From NCBI GenBank assembly GCA_001695595.3, contig MBPM02000005.1, positions 496,001-560,000 of the forward strand: DNA of 64,000 bases. Direction: 5' to 3'. This document shows, one piece after another, positions 34,474-45,221 of this stretch (its first letter is position 1; each line of letters begins with the position of its first letter). A program made the position numbers and the translations under genes. Under the pieces are notes generated by a model, which had not been told where the DNA came from, did no database searches, and saw nothing but the letters and a program-made list of their open reading frames with translations. Origin of the DNA: Plasmopara viticola (Eukaryota; Oomycota; Peronosporomycetes; Peronosporales; Peronosporaceae).

Positions 34474-34791
34474 TTAAAATTTTCCGGCTTGTCGTAGTCG
34501 ATCAAAACTCTTACCTCCATACACATCGATTAGACCTCCTACCCAATTAAAAGCTATCAAATATGATAGCAAACGCAAGAAACTTTTTGACACGCTGGAG
34601 TCCATCAAGACTCGAAATGGTGTTTTATAACTTTGGACACTTGCGTTTACTACCAAAAGTCTTCCTTCTTTAGCATCTTTATTGAAAGCTATCAAATTCG
34701 CAAATCCATGTAAGCTTTTGGGCGAAAGTAAAGGCTCACCCTTCGGGTCAGACACGCACCATGCGCAAACACACTTTATCAGATACGTCAC
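34474..34791 (-). pseudogene. Ty3/gypsy-type aspartic protease remnant
   Basis: The minus-strand frame contains LLVVNASVQSYKTPFRVLMD followed by SSVSKSF, then a short insertion and SFDRLRQAGKF. This is the arrangement of gypsy retroelement proteases (hydrophobic strand, D-S/T-G active site, SK.F). The catalytic triplet reads DSS rather than DSG, and the frame ends at 34474 without RT. SFDRLR..G.F also occurs on plus near 60034-60066, in an inverted relative. It is an old, inactive fragment. Confidence 0.55.
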
Positions 34792-36456
34792 TGGCTACAG
34801 AGAACACAGTTTCAATAGCGGGAAGCACAGGTCCCAAGAAGAGGGCATTAACGCGACGCTAACTCGAGGTTGACATAAAAGCTCTACTCGTCCTCGTGTC
34901 ACGACAGGCACGCAACAGCTACTTTGACTATTTGCCTATGTGAAGCTTGAGTTCAATTCTGTGATTGCTGCCTTATGATTAGAGTCATACGATCTGCAAA
35001 TTTACATCTACCTTAGTGATACCAAAGACTTGCGTAGCTATCACACTATAAGATGTACGCAAGTCTATTATATTATTTCGCAAAATACTTGCGATTACTC
35101 CAGCATAGAAATTGGGTAAAGCAATGACCATTAGACTCTTTACTGCTTTGAGACTTATTTTCCAGTAGAAGTACTGTTGCTCTTAAGACCACGTGACTCA
35201 TGACATAAGAAGATGGCAATCCCTCCACCTAGTATTGCACATAATAAAGTCGTGTAATTTTTTGAACTCGTCCACATCGAGTCAAAGTCGTCTTCGGAAT
35301 TTTTTTCTATCGGACGTCCACGTTGTAATATGTGCTGCTTCTCAGAGCTTGCTATACAATCCACAACCTTATAAAAAAGTCAAATATAATCGAATACTTG
35401 TCATCTGCACTTAGAGTATCGTTGGGCCTGAAAGAGACAGCATTCTTAAGACACGACCAAGCTCGCACTGTATCAATACCATGCGCCAACTCAATTTTAC
35501 GACGCTGAGCCATCGGACCAAAAACCACTCGCGGAAAGAACACTCACATTGTGCGCAGGTTACTCTATTTTCAAAGTGAACGAGACCCAATCATCTCGAT
35601 TGACAACGACCCGCCAACCTCGGCATCAGAGAGTGGCGCGGATAAGTATTATCTCTATAAATGTCCAGCCTGCTTGTAAGCCAGCAGCTCGTTCCTTCGA
35701 GCCGATTAGTTTGAATGGCTCCTGCATACGCCGTACTACCGGAGCCACGTGCCTTGTCAGGTGCTCGCGAGTGACCAGTGCTTTGGTTGATCACCCTTTT
35801 AAAGCTTCTTGCACACTCTTCCCGTGCCTGATTAATTAAAGCTCAAAATGAAATAACTTGATGAAATGCAGGCACAGCAAAATAAAACGCGTTCAACCTT
35901 AAATGAGCGGGCATATTACAAGCTCTTGCCAAACGGGCCGACTATGATTGATCGAGATGCTACCTTGATAAAAGGTCCGGCCTTAATCAACGCTCAGGGA
36001 GAGGCCCGTGCAGCTTCATGAGTCCGACTTTTTTCTGCAGGATTTTTTTGCTATGCAGACAACCGCTCGTGTTAGGCGGCTAAACAGAAGTAAGGCATGG
36101 TTTCACCATTGTTAGCCCTACCGGTGATATCTACGCCTCTTGAAATGAAAAGTGTAAAGAAGTTTTGAGCCTTAAGCTCAAAAGCACAGTTTTAGCGCGA
36201 TTCAGCGAAGATGATAGCAAATGAGGAAGGACGATTTACTCGGTTGGTTTTTCTTCATCGGTCGCCACCAAAGTGACATCAGCAGTCAAAGGGATGCAAC
36301 ATATTGCTCGCAAGTGCAGCTTTTGCAGCGATCTTTATGAACCTTGACTAGCGCCTCCAGCCCTAACAGCACACAAATAGCATAGTTATCTCGATAAGAC
36401 TGATCATCATGGCTAGAAGCGCCTACAAAGTTTGAGATTTTTATAAGAAGAGCCTC

Positions 36457-36493
36457 AACCCTTGTACGTTTTGAAGTGAGAACGTACAAGGTT
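36457..36493. repeat. short inverted repeat, ~13-bp arms
   Basis: Arms 36457-36470 and 36481-36493 (aacccttgtacgtt / aacgtacaaggtt) pair with one bulged base across a 10-bp loop. No gene is adjacent. Confidence 0.7.
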
Positions 36494-37979
36494 CAAAGCT
36501 TTACTCTCGCAGAAGTTGTTTGACTTTGTCCCTACAAAAGATCTGATGTGACTATGGCAACGTCGTTTCGCGAGATTAACTTCACATAATAATCGCAATC
36601 ACCTAATTTATGGTGGTGGGAAAAGAACTATACATGAGGAGCACTGCGTGCTCTTCGCTCTAATCTCAGTGCAATCGACGTCTGAAGGATATAATACAGG
36701 AGCTGAAGAAGTATAATTGTTAACCAGCTCAATTGTCTTCATCCAGTCATTCTTTAGCTGCTATATTATAAGGGTTATAGGTCTTCTTCGACCAGTTCTC
36801 GATTTTCGAATGAATAATAGCAACGTTCTGCGATTTAGTCACCCCTCAGACAGACACTGGCACTCCGCGCGTAAAACCAATTTTTGACCTGATTTGCGAA
36901 TAAACCTTCCGTGGCTATATCTGCGTATAGCTCGGTGCCAAAAGTACTGTATCTACCTGGACGAGATCATATCTTGGCCCACGGCTTGCTCGTATCTGCT
37001 TAAAAATATTGAGCGTGTATGATAATCCTCTTTTAGCTATGCCGTCAGACTGTTTGGTACCAAGCACTTAGTATCATGGATACAGAGTTGCCGACAATTT
37101 ACGCATCGGGAAATTTGCAAGCCGTTTGGCTATTTATCTCGCATCAAGCCTGAAACTATGTTGTGGAAATGCTGATAAATTGCAAGGGGTCGCGAACTCG
37201 TGCACACAAGGAACGCTTTTCGGCATTGCACAGAGTATGCTGCTTCAGCATCTTGAGGATCCACGCTATCATGTGTTCGATAACGCTATTTACTTGCTCT
37301 GTCTGAGTATCGGTCTACAAATCGTCCGCTGTGGACGTATCCAGCCTGAGGCTAAGCACATTTTAAGCACTTTGTCTAGAGGAGCTCGTAAAGCGGATGT
37401 TATTGAGTTTGCAAGCCATGTTGATCAAATAGAAAATTGATGTAACACTACTTTTTGACATTGTCGACTGTGTCTCGGGCATTTCAGCTTAATAAATCAC
37501 TTTGTTTCGTTGACAAAACCACAAAGCTGGTCATACTATTTAAAAGGTGGAGCGACTGTGTCGCAGTGCGTAGTAGTGGAAAGCCGCCGAGGACAAAACA
37601 CGATTATCCAATCTATTTTTGGCGTCTTGTTATAATACTTTGGAGACAGTGGCAAAACCTCATGATCACATATGACTTTGAGAGGAGGTTTGGATATCGG
37701 CAAAACCCGAAAATGATTTATGTGACATGCTTCCCCTGACTTTGTCAAACATTTCTTTGCGTTAGCCTTTCTGCGCTCTATAGAAGCAATCGTTCATCAG
37801 GTGGTCTAGCTACTTTTGCGTGGAGAGCTTAATAGTTGTGTAGGTAATTGGTAAGGCCCAGATATTTTTTATGCTGGTGTTGTTGAAAAAAACCGGTCCA
37901 TTCAATCATTTATTGGTCTTAGCGAAATCCGCGCGTAGCTCATGCTTTTCAATAAAGCATCCAAAAAGATAATTTAGAA

Positions 37980-40900
37980 TTAAATCGTATTCGCACTTAG
38001 GCATTAGCGTAAAGGTTATTTGTGCGTAAGCACTTTAGCATCGACTGCCAAAAAAAGGAGTACTACCGGCTTAGCACAATGCAATCTTCCTCCTTACTTT
38101 TATATTTGCTGGAAAGACTAAGAATGACCACATCTAATTACACCCTCTATATGAAAACGTTTGGAATTGAGAGACCCCCTTATAATTTCTGAGGTCAGGC
38201 GCTGCGTATACTGCCTTTGAGACCAATCCAAGACATCGTTAATGAAACCGCTTATTAAGAATTTAAAGTTTGCTCTTTGCTCAGCCAAGAACTTAATTAC
38301 TACGAGTTCGTGGAAGTTCAATCACCCACCTAAATTTGGCAGTACATCGAAATGAAGCACACCTGCCGAAACAGGGTTACACGAACATCGTAAACCATAT
38401 TGTGTGACACAAGCCACGTGATGTTCTTAGCATCAATAAGAAGGCAGCAATTAAAATTAGGATGCTAGCAGAAAAGTATTACGAGGTCTATTTTCTTGCT
38501 GCTTGACAAAAGGGCCTAAAAAATGATCGCAACTACGTTACTAGTTTTCGATGTCGTTGCGCTGTTCCAGCTTCCAGGCGCATAGGCTAGACTTGGTCAC
38601 TTCTAAGGGGACGGAGTCTTAAATAATGGATCCCATATGAAAGAAGGAATGTCTGCGACTTCAACTGATTCTCAAAATTCACGCATGAGTTTTGCACGAT
38701 CTGGTGTATAATTCAATCAAAACTGCTAATTGGTGGCCCACGATAGGCCAAAATGGTGTTTTTTACCGACGCTTGGGGTCAGCCAGACAGCAATTTGCGA
38801 CTCACACTGGCTCCATATAAATTCTACAACCTGAACACAATATTCATCCAAAAATCAGCTACGGCAGTCACTTTTACAAGTAGAACTCGGTGTTTCTGCC
38901 TGATTCTCGTAAAAGAATGAGCGATTCACTCTTTTTGCCTTAGGCTTTTAAATAGGCTGAATGAGTAATACCCTTGTCTGGGTTGCGACATTCGATTGCA
39001 GAATGAGCCTACCGATTTTTACGCGTTTGGTGGAGCGATTGCTAGCTTTGAGAGCGCTTTGATTGTACATCTTCAGCAGAAGATGACAAAGTCACATTCC
39101 TAAAAATCCCGGCGCCGAAGGCAGATGCCTTGCCCAACCAAAGCCGCCTTCTGCGGAGGTAAGAAAAGGGAACGATATCTCGTGCTTGGGTTGCAGAGAG
39201 CGAAGTGGTCATGACGTTCATTTTTTGCGGAAGAAAACCAAAGAGTGGCTTTAGCCATCTCGGAGCTGGTAGGATAGAATGAAAATAGATTTTTGCGGAC
39301 GATACCTCAGTTGAGGCGGCGTCTACCACCTAAATTGACATGGAACGGCTGGTCAATCAGTGTGCGTCCCGTAAGTGCTCATATCTCCTAACACTTTGTC
39401 CCAGTAATAATGAATTTAAAGAACTTTAGGCAGGAGCTGGAGAATTTGCTGGATGAAGTGGCCAAGAACACTATTTCATAAACCTTTGTAGTCACGAAAA
39501 TTATAAATTCCGGCGGCACGGGTTGGGGGAACGGAGCCAAGGCTCATCGAGACGTGCAGTCGAGCTTTACTATTCTGGTAATGAGCTTACAGAGGTTGGA
39601 GCTACGGTCAGCATATGGTTGTCCGTTGAGGTTTCATTTACGGCAATGCCCACGATTGGCGGTCAGGGTCCCCATAAGCTAAGTGGACCAAGGATCCGAA
39701 GACTAAAATCCAGTCGTCTGTTATGCTTCCAGAAAATACCAGGACGCAAATGGCGTGGGCGGTCTGCTAGTGTCGACAGCTCCAAAGACTTCGTGCTCTA
39801 CAACACACTCATGCTTCTAAGTCTGATATTCTGGTAGTTTTAGCAGCCTCAAAGGTATTTCGTGATTTAGCTATGTTATCGTTTACTCCGTCGGACAATT
39901 ATATTTGATGCTTGACTTTCAAAAGAGTCAGCCATATTATGAGGCTAATTGAGCATATCAAGCTGACATTGCTTTTGTCGCTTAGCGACAAGAACGAGTA
40001 TAGGCTTTTTGTGAATAAGATGCATTATTTGCCCATTTCCAGAGCGTTATAAGCTACTTGGTCTAAAACTTCGATGCGAGGTAGAGCCTGGAGGACCACG
40101 ATCCCTAGCACGATTTAAGATCAAATTATTTGGGCGTCACTTGTCTGCTCCCAGCGCAGCTTAAATGCTTTTTAAATCTACCTTCGCTGGATAAACGAAG
40201 AGCTACTGGTGTGGATATTGGACTGAGTAGGTAAATGTGCTGGACAAATTATATGTTGAAATTGAAAGTGATGGTCTCAAGGACAAGCACCTTGAACATA
40301 TGGTGGACTAAAAACTAGCATTCGCCAAATTACAGTAATGGCATAGTTAGTAAATAGCCAAGGCAGTACGGTGAGGCCCTATAAAATTGATAGTGCGCCA
40401 TTGGACATAGCTCATTAAGAACAATATAGTAGATTCCGGACTCGACTTTCAGTCAAGTCACCTCGAAAGAGATTTTCACGATGCTAGTGAAGTGGCACGT
40501 AGTCTAATGGGCACCGATTGTCGTAGACAGCATTTGCGTCGAGAGTTAATATATCTGCATAAGCCGATAGTTTTTGGTTGCATTTCTTGACAAAAAGGAG
40601 AGATCGATACGTTTGCAGGTCAAAAAAATCGGCGGTCAACTTCGCCAATGTAAGCTCCGCCTCGTCTTGGCGCGATGTTCGTAGCAGAGCTTTATGAGAA
40701 TTATAAAGCTAACAGCACAAAGGCCATACAGCCTTGACCATTGTATCTAACTGTCTGAAGCCACATACAATGCATTTTGCGCAGAAATTGCGAGTCAAAT
40801 TTGGGGGCATGTATTATCTTCTGGTAACTTCGATGTGATCTGAGAAGACTATTTTCTGCTTATCCAAGCGTCATAACACCTACCAAATCGTTCCGATCTG

Positions 40901-42130
40901 AAATGCTGCATGACATAGCAGTGAGTTTTTGCCGACACACCAATACGACGTAATTGGTGCACTCTATTGATAAAAGCAATAGGTGGAATGACTAGGTAAG
41001 TAAGACTGTTTACTACTCGCTGGCATTATGTGTCAGATACACAAGTGACAATTGGCTTATCGCACAAGTCTATAATACGTCAAATGCTCTAGCTTGTACA
41101 CAACTTCCCATTAATCGCAACACTATGGTGGGATGTGCTTTGTAGAGTGTATTCGAATTAGTCGACGGGTTTCATCAAAATATTTTGCAAGAGAGTGAAA
41201 TTTTCGTTTAATTCTACACCACACGCCACGCGTGACTACTAAGCTATATTTCTTTTCTCTCGATAGCAGTCACAATGTATATGGGAAGACATATCGTTTC
41301 AGTTAAAGTTGAAATTGTCGAATTATTATGACTCCGAGCGTCAAAGGCACGAAATCAAGTATACAATTTCAGGCTGAAATGTTTACAAACTTTACGACAT
41401 GTTTGTGCTGTTCATATACACGCACGTAAATTTTATGAGACCTGCCAAAGTGGTCATTTGCGGCTTCTATTTCTAAGATTCTTTTGTGTTCGGTGGATTG
41501 TAAATTTATTACCCTAAAATTTGTCTTCGGCTTGCTGGAAGTAAAAAAAATACGGACATGGTATTGTATTGTATTGTATAACGTTATCGCGTTGCCAAGT
41601 TATGCACGTGCTAGGCTCAGTCTGGCTAGTACACGGCATAGAGTGGTGTCCGCATACGTCGGGTCTCGTTTGGCGGGCAGTGCAGCCAGCACCGAGGTCG
41701 TGAGGGTCTTCCATTATTTTGTTTAGTTCTGACTTGCTAAGAGCCCAGGTGGCGCCCTGGTGCTGGAGACCGTCGCGTCGAGGGTGAGACTCGTTAAAGA
41801 CCTGCAGATGTCCGAGAGCACCTGCCCGAAGCGCGCGAGCATTTAGCCCCCGCGCTTGGAAGGAGGGCATCACCCCAACCTTTCCCAAAGAACGGACATG
41901 GTGTAGTCTAAAAAGATGGAGCATATGATAACTGTTTCGGTCAGTACAACAGGAAAGCCAACATTAAGGCTTTTATAGATATGATAGATATATACTATGG
42001 TCTAGAGGAAAATGTAGTTTTAATATGATCACTGGATTCATCGCTGTATTTCGAAAACATTTTTCCAGCGATTGGGCACCCAAAGGCTGGTGCCAACAGC
42101 AGACCATTCGCTGAAAATCTCTAAAATTAA
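37980..42130 (+). mobile_element. decayed Ty3/gypsy-type retroelement, copy in unit 1
   Basis: No frame is intact, but near the 3' end the plus-strand reading FVFGLLEVKK (just before the SINE at 41563), then HRCISKTFFQRLGTQRLVPT and ADHSL (about 42033-42110), matches the Ty3/gypsy integrase pattern (DFVFGLP, then FW..LF..LGT.L..STADHPQTD). The block before it aligns with the block at 54830-58130, so the pair are copies. Upstream boundaries and LTRs were not found. A 104-codon frame at 39523-39837 within it is unassigned. Confidence 0.55.
41563..41891 (-). mobile_element. SINE-like retroposon, copy 1
   Basis: 329 bp, oriented minus. It begins near GGTTGGGGTGATGCC and ends in an (ATACA)n tail, which appears on plus as tattgtattgtattgtata at 41563. 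The target duplication acggacatggt occurs at 41552-41562 and 41892-41902. It interrupts the gypsy integrase relic; the paralogous site at about 57885-57900 has no insert. It shares nearly its whole length with copies 2 and 3. Confidence 0.85.
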
Positions 42131-42847
42131 TCGTGTTTCGACGAGTATATACGCCAAGGCAGGACGACAAGCCGTCTGTATTTAACCATGCGGCGAATGT
42201 ATCAACATGTGTACATGCTACTAGATACTCGGCCTAAAGTACCCTAGATTTCCCTCAGCTGCAAAAGCATTAAAGCTTCTATCAATATGGAAAAAAAGAG
42301 TTTCTGTACTTTGAGACCAACTGCTTTACGGCACCAATTTTTTCATTGCAAGAATCGGTAATAAGTAAGGCATGCGCTCAAGATGGAAGTTTTTTTTAAA
42401 TTATGGAAGAGAAGAATTAACTATTATTGCTTTGAATAATTATGTATAGTATGTTACTATCAATTTACCCTACAAAGCGTTAATTAATTTTTTTGCACAC
42501 TATAACAATGCACGCATTGATTTTTCAGAACGTTCCAAGTGACGTTGACCTCTTCAGGGCTCCAGATAGGAGTTTTCAGACGCTCTTGTATACGTTACGA
42601 ACTTGTCGGCTTGACGAGTACAAATGATCACGTCAGTCGATATTGCTTATAGTCATTGCCAACTAGCAATCATAACGCTTCGTGCTTTGAAGTGCCACAA
42701 GGCCAATAGAGTCCATCTTTTCAAAATTTTCTTGGGTCTGTGATTGCTTTGAAAGAAGCACTCCTTACCCACCAGAGCTGGCCTTAAAGGGAATATCAAG
42801 CACGTTCATCTGGTCGGGCAGGATCTGTTTCTTCTCACTAAGAAGGC

Positions 42848-43282
42848 ATGTATGGGAGGCGATATGCAGCTAAGTTTCGCGCAGAAGTGTACGAGCTCTT
42901 TCTCCAAGGAGAATGGCGACAGTCAGATGAGCTTGGGCCTGGAGGAATTCTTGCGATACTGCGGCAACATCATCCAGACCGATACGATCTCCCGAGCGCG
43001 AACGAAATCCGACAAGAAATCGCAAAGTTTCGGATGAATGTCGACCCACGCGCTCCGACTTCGATTGTGCCTAGTTCATCAAGTGAGCAGAGTCCAGTGC
43101 GTCCTAGAGCTGCAGATGCGTTCTTCGCATCGTTGCTCGACCGTGATCCAGCCACAAAACCAAAGCATGTGCTCGCTGTGTATCGCTCCACGTACAGTGA
43201 GGGTGGGCTATCAGACAGTCAGCTCAAGGCAAAATTCAGCAGTCTTAAGAATCGACGGAGGCAGACTCTTGATGTCTCGTAG
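42848..43282 (+). CDS. hypothetical protein, 144 residues, likely real
   Basis: A GC-richer ORF than its surroundings, without signal peptide or membrane segment. An N-terminal part of about 60 residues (RRYAAKFRAEVYELFLQGEW, then GPGGILAILRQHHPDRYDLP and IRQEIAKF) looks like a helical, DNA-binding-like or Gag-like module. A Ser/Pro linker and a basic C-terminal helix (LKAKFSSLKNRRR) follow. Small proteins with a similar 'HP.RYDLPS...IR' block occur widely in oomycetes as unannotated, often repeat-associated genes; that is from memory and unverified. There is no counterpart at the matching place in unit 2 (about 58.3-60.6 kb), so it was gained in unit 1 or lost from unit 2. Confidence 0.45.
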   Translation: MYGRRYAAKFRAEVYELFLQGEWRQSDELGPGGILAILRQHHPDRYDLPSANEIRQEIAKFRMNVDPRAPTSIVPSSSSEQSPVRPRAADAFFASLLDRDPATKPKHVLAVYRSTYSEGGLSDSQLKAKFSSLKNRRRQTLDVS

Positions 43283-43633
43283 GCAGTATTATACGTGTCA
43301 TACACAAATGTAGCATAAATTAATGGTGACTCCCGAAAAAATGATATCTTTTAACTGGCAGGCATGTCAATCATAGGTTCGTATGGCCTCTTCGAGGCCG
43401 CATATGTCCACGAAAACTGCTCCGATTTCTACACAACTTATACGGGAGATCCCTGAGATCCCCACCAACGCAGCGGACACTGATTTCGAACTCGGTTCGC
43501 TTTTGCCGATTTCATTCCCCACCATCACCTACCCAAAATACCATTTTTTGCTACAGTTGACTCAGAAATCCACAGTTAAAAAGCTCCCTATCTACTACGA
43601 AACTTAGAGTGTAAAAATCTCGCTTACCAGCTC

Positions 43634-44864
43634 ATGTACTTGCGCATCACACTACTGACCGGTATCGGACTCGGCGAGTACGAATTCCAAGTCAGCCGCA
43701 TTACGTGAAGGGCGCTCTCCTCCTCCCGATCGCAATGACATAACTGCAAAAAGGGCATGTGTTGACAATGAAGACAGGGTGGGACTAAATCAAGCATTTA
43801 TGATGACCGTATCGAGAATTTCCAAAGAGGTTCTTTTACACGATATCAAAACTCATAGTACTTTTTTGAATGGATCGAGCAATAGATAGAACACGATGGT
43901 ATTAGAGAAAAAGATGCCACAGGAAGAATACAAAGCGATTGTAAACGATGAAACAAAGTCGTTGTTGACCACCATATCGTAAGAAAAATGGGCCTTTTTC
44001 ACTAGTAAATATTGCGTTCACTACAACAAGAATCCACATGAGTATATCGTGGAGTAATGTCGGAACACTATGGCGCCGGGCAATTTATCGACATACTAGC
44101 TATGGCGGTAAACAGCTTTATAATGACGAACCTGGTCGAAAAACTGCAGGGGGTGCAAATCTCTCTATGGTTTCATAAAAAACAATACTAATTGCGACAC
44201 GTCTTTTCGTTGCTGCAAGTCAAGGACGTGTGGGCAAATTACATTTTTCTAAGCCCGCGGTTTGCTTTTTGGACCCGCTACCTACAGCGTGTGCGCACGA
44301 AGAATTATAAGGATTATCCGATTTTTACTAAAGTTTTTGACCTCTGCGAATTTATTGCGTTCGAAGATTTGCTTATGATGCCGATGTTACCGAATAATGC
44401 TTTAATCTACAAGAGCGCGCAGTATTTGCAAGCGTTTAAGTCGATTGAGCTGTATAAAGTTGAATTTTCGCACCAATTCGTGTCTATGCTGGTGAAAGGT
44501 GTAGAGAAGGATGATGAAAATTCACTTTGCTCGTCATGTATGGGCCAACACGAGATTTTTGGATGAGTTATGTTAAAGAATTTAATAAGCAGGATCCTGA
44601 CCTCACGGCGTCGCTGTGCGAAACACTTAAATGCTCCACGCCGCTGTGAATTCCCCAAATCATGTGAGAAGTGGCATAGCGCTTTGGTTTATCGAAGTTC
44701 AGTTTTCGAAATGGAAGGAGTCTCGGGTTATAGACATTGCTGATATCATGCCAGACCGAATCAACATACCGAGTGAAGTTCCGCCGGTGATCACAGTCAC
44801 TTGGCGAGCGTACATCAAGTATCTATATGATATTCGTCCATCTGTAGCGGATTTTATAATGTGA
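43634..44864 (+). pseudogene. effector-like gene, broken copy (psi-D)
   Basis: Aligns along its whole length with effector C and shares the upstream 'agtgtaaaaat' block and the C-terminal ending. Breaks seen: a deletion within the signal-peptide region just after the start, in-frame stops in the first third (near 43885 and 43979) and at about 44190, frameshifts (one near 44520, before the third W-helix), and a ~35-bp deletion near 44630. The longest surviving frames are 44192-44566 and 44631-44864. The first keeps the second W-helix region. No functional product is expected. It lies 5' of the Copia insertion, which is downstream and not the cause of the breaks. Confidence 0.9.
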
Positions 44865-45062
44865 GTATTGTGTACGATGTAGTCAAGAAACTAACGAGGA
44901 GCTGAATCTACACAATACATAGCCAATATTTGTTCTTGTGTGATTAGATTATGGTCGCCACTTGTTGCACACCATCTCCTCAAAAGAATAAGTGCGATCC
45001 AATTGCAGCCGCGATTATTTGTCGAACTTTAACTCGGCTTACACAAGGCATGAGCCTGTTAC

Positions 45063-45219
45063 AATGTGATTGTCGCTGTGCAAAGTGGAAAGTAAATTCA
45101 TAGGAATAAAGCAAACTATAGGCTCTAACTCACTTGTAGCCACGTGTTCTTCTGTCTCGATATTCTAGAATGTGACTGATTCTCTTATATGTCAAGTTGA
45201 CACATACTGTGGGACACCC
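45063..45219 (-). repeat. Copia 3' LTR
   Basis: 157 bp, identical to the other LTR except for three substitutions (near 45077, 45084 and 45162). Read on minus it begins GGGTGTCCC and ends CACATT. A purine-rich tract (45237-45245, GAGGGGGAG on minus) lies 17 bp inside. Such tracts normally touch the LTR, so the LTR edge could be misplaced by that amount. Confidence 0.85.
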
Positions 45220-45221
45220 AA

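Noticed and set aside
36457..36493. The 13-bp-arm inverted repeat as a terminator or regulatory hairpin
   Set aside because: No gene ends next to it and arms of this length with a bulge can occur by chance in a region this size; kept only as a minor repeat.
42848..43607. The 74-codon frame at 43383-43607 as a second exon of the 144-residue gene
   Set aside because: The first frame ends naturally, no splice pair joins them convincingly, and the second frame runs into the effector pseudogene's upstream region.
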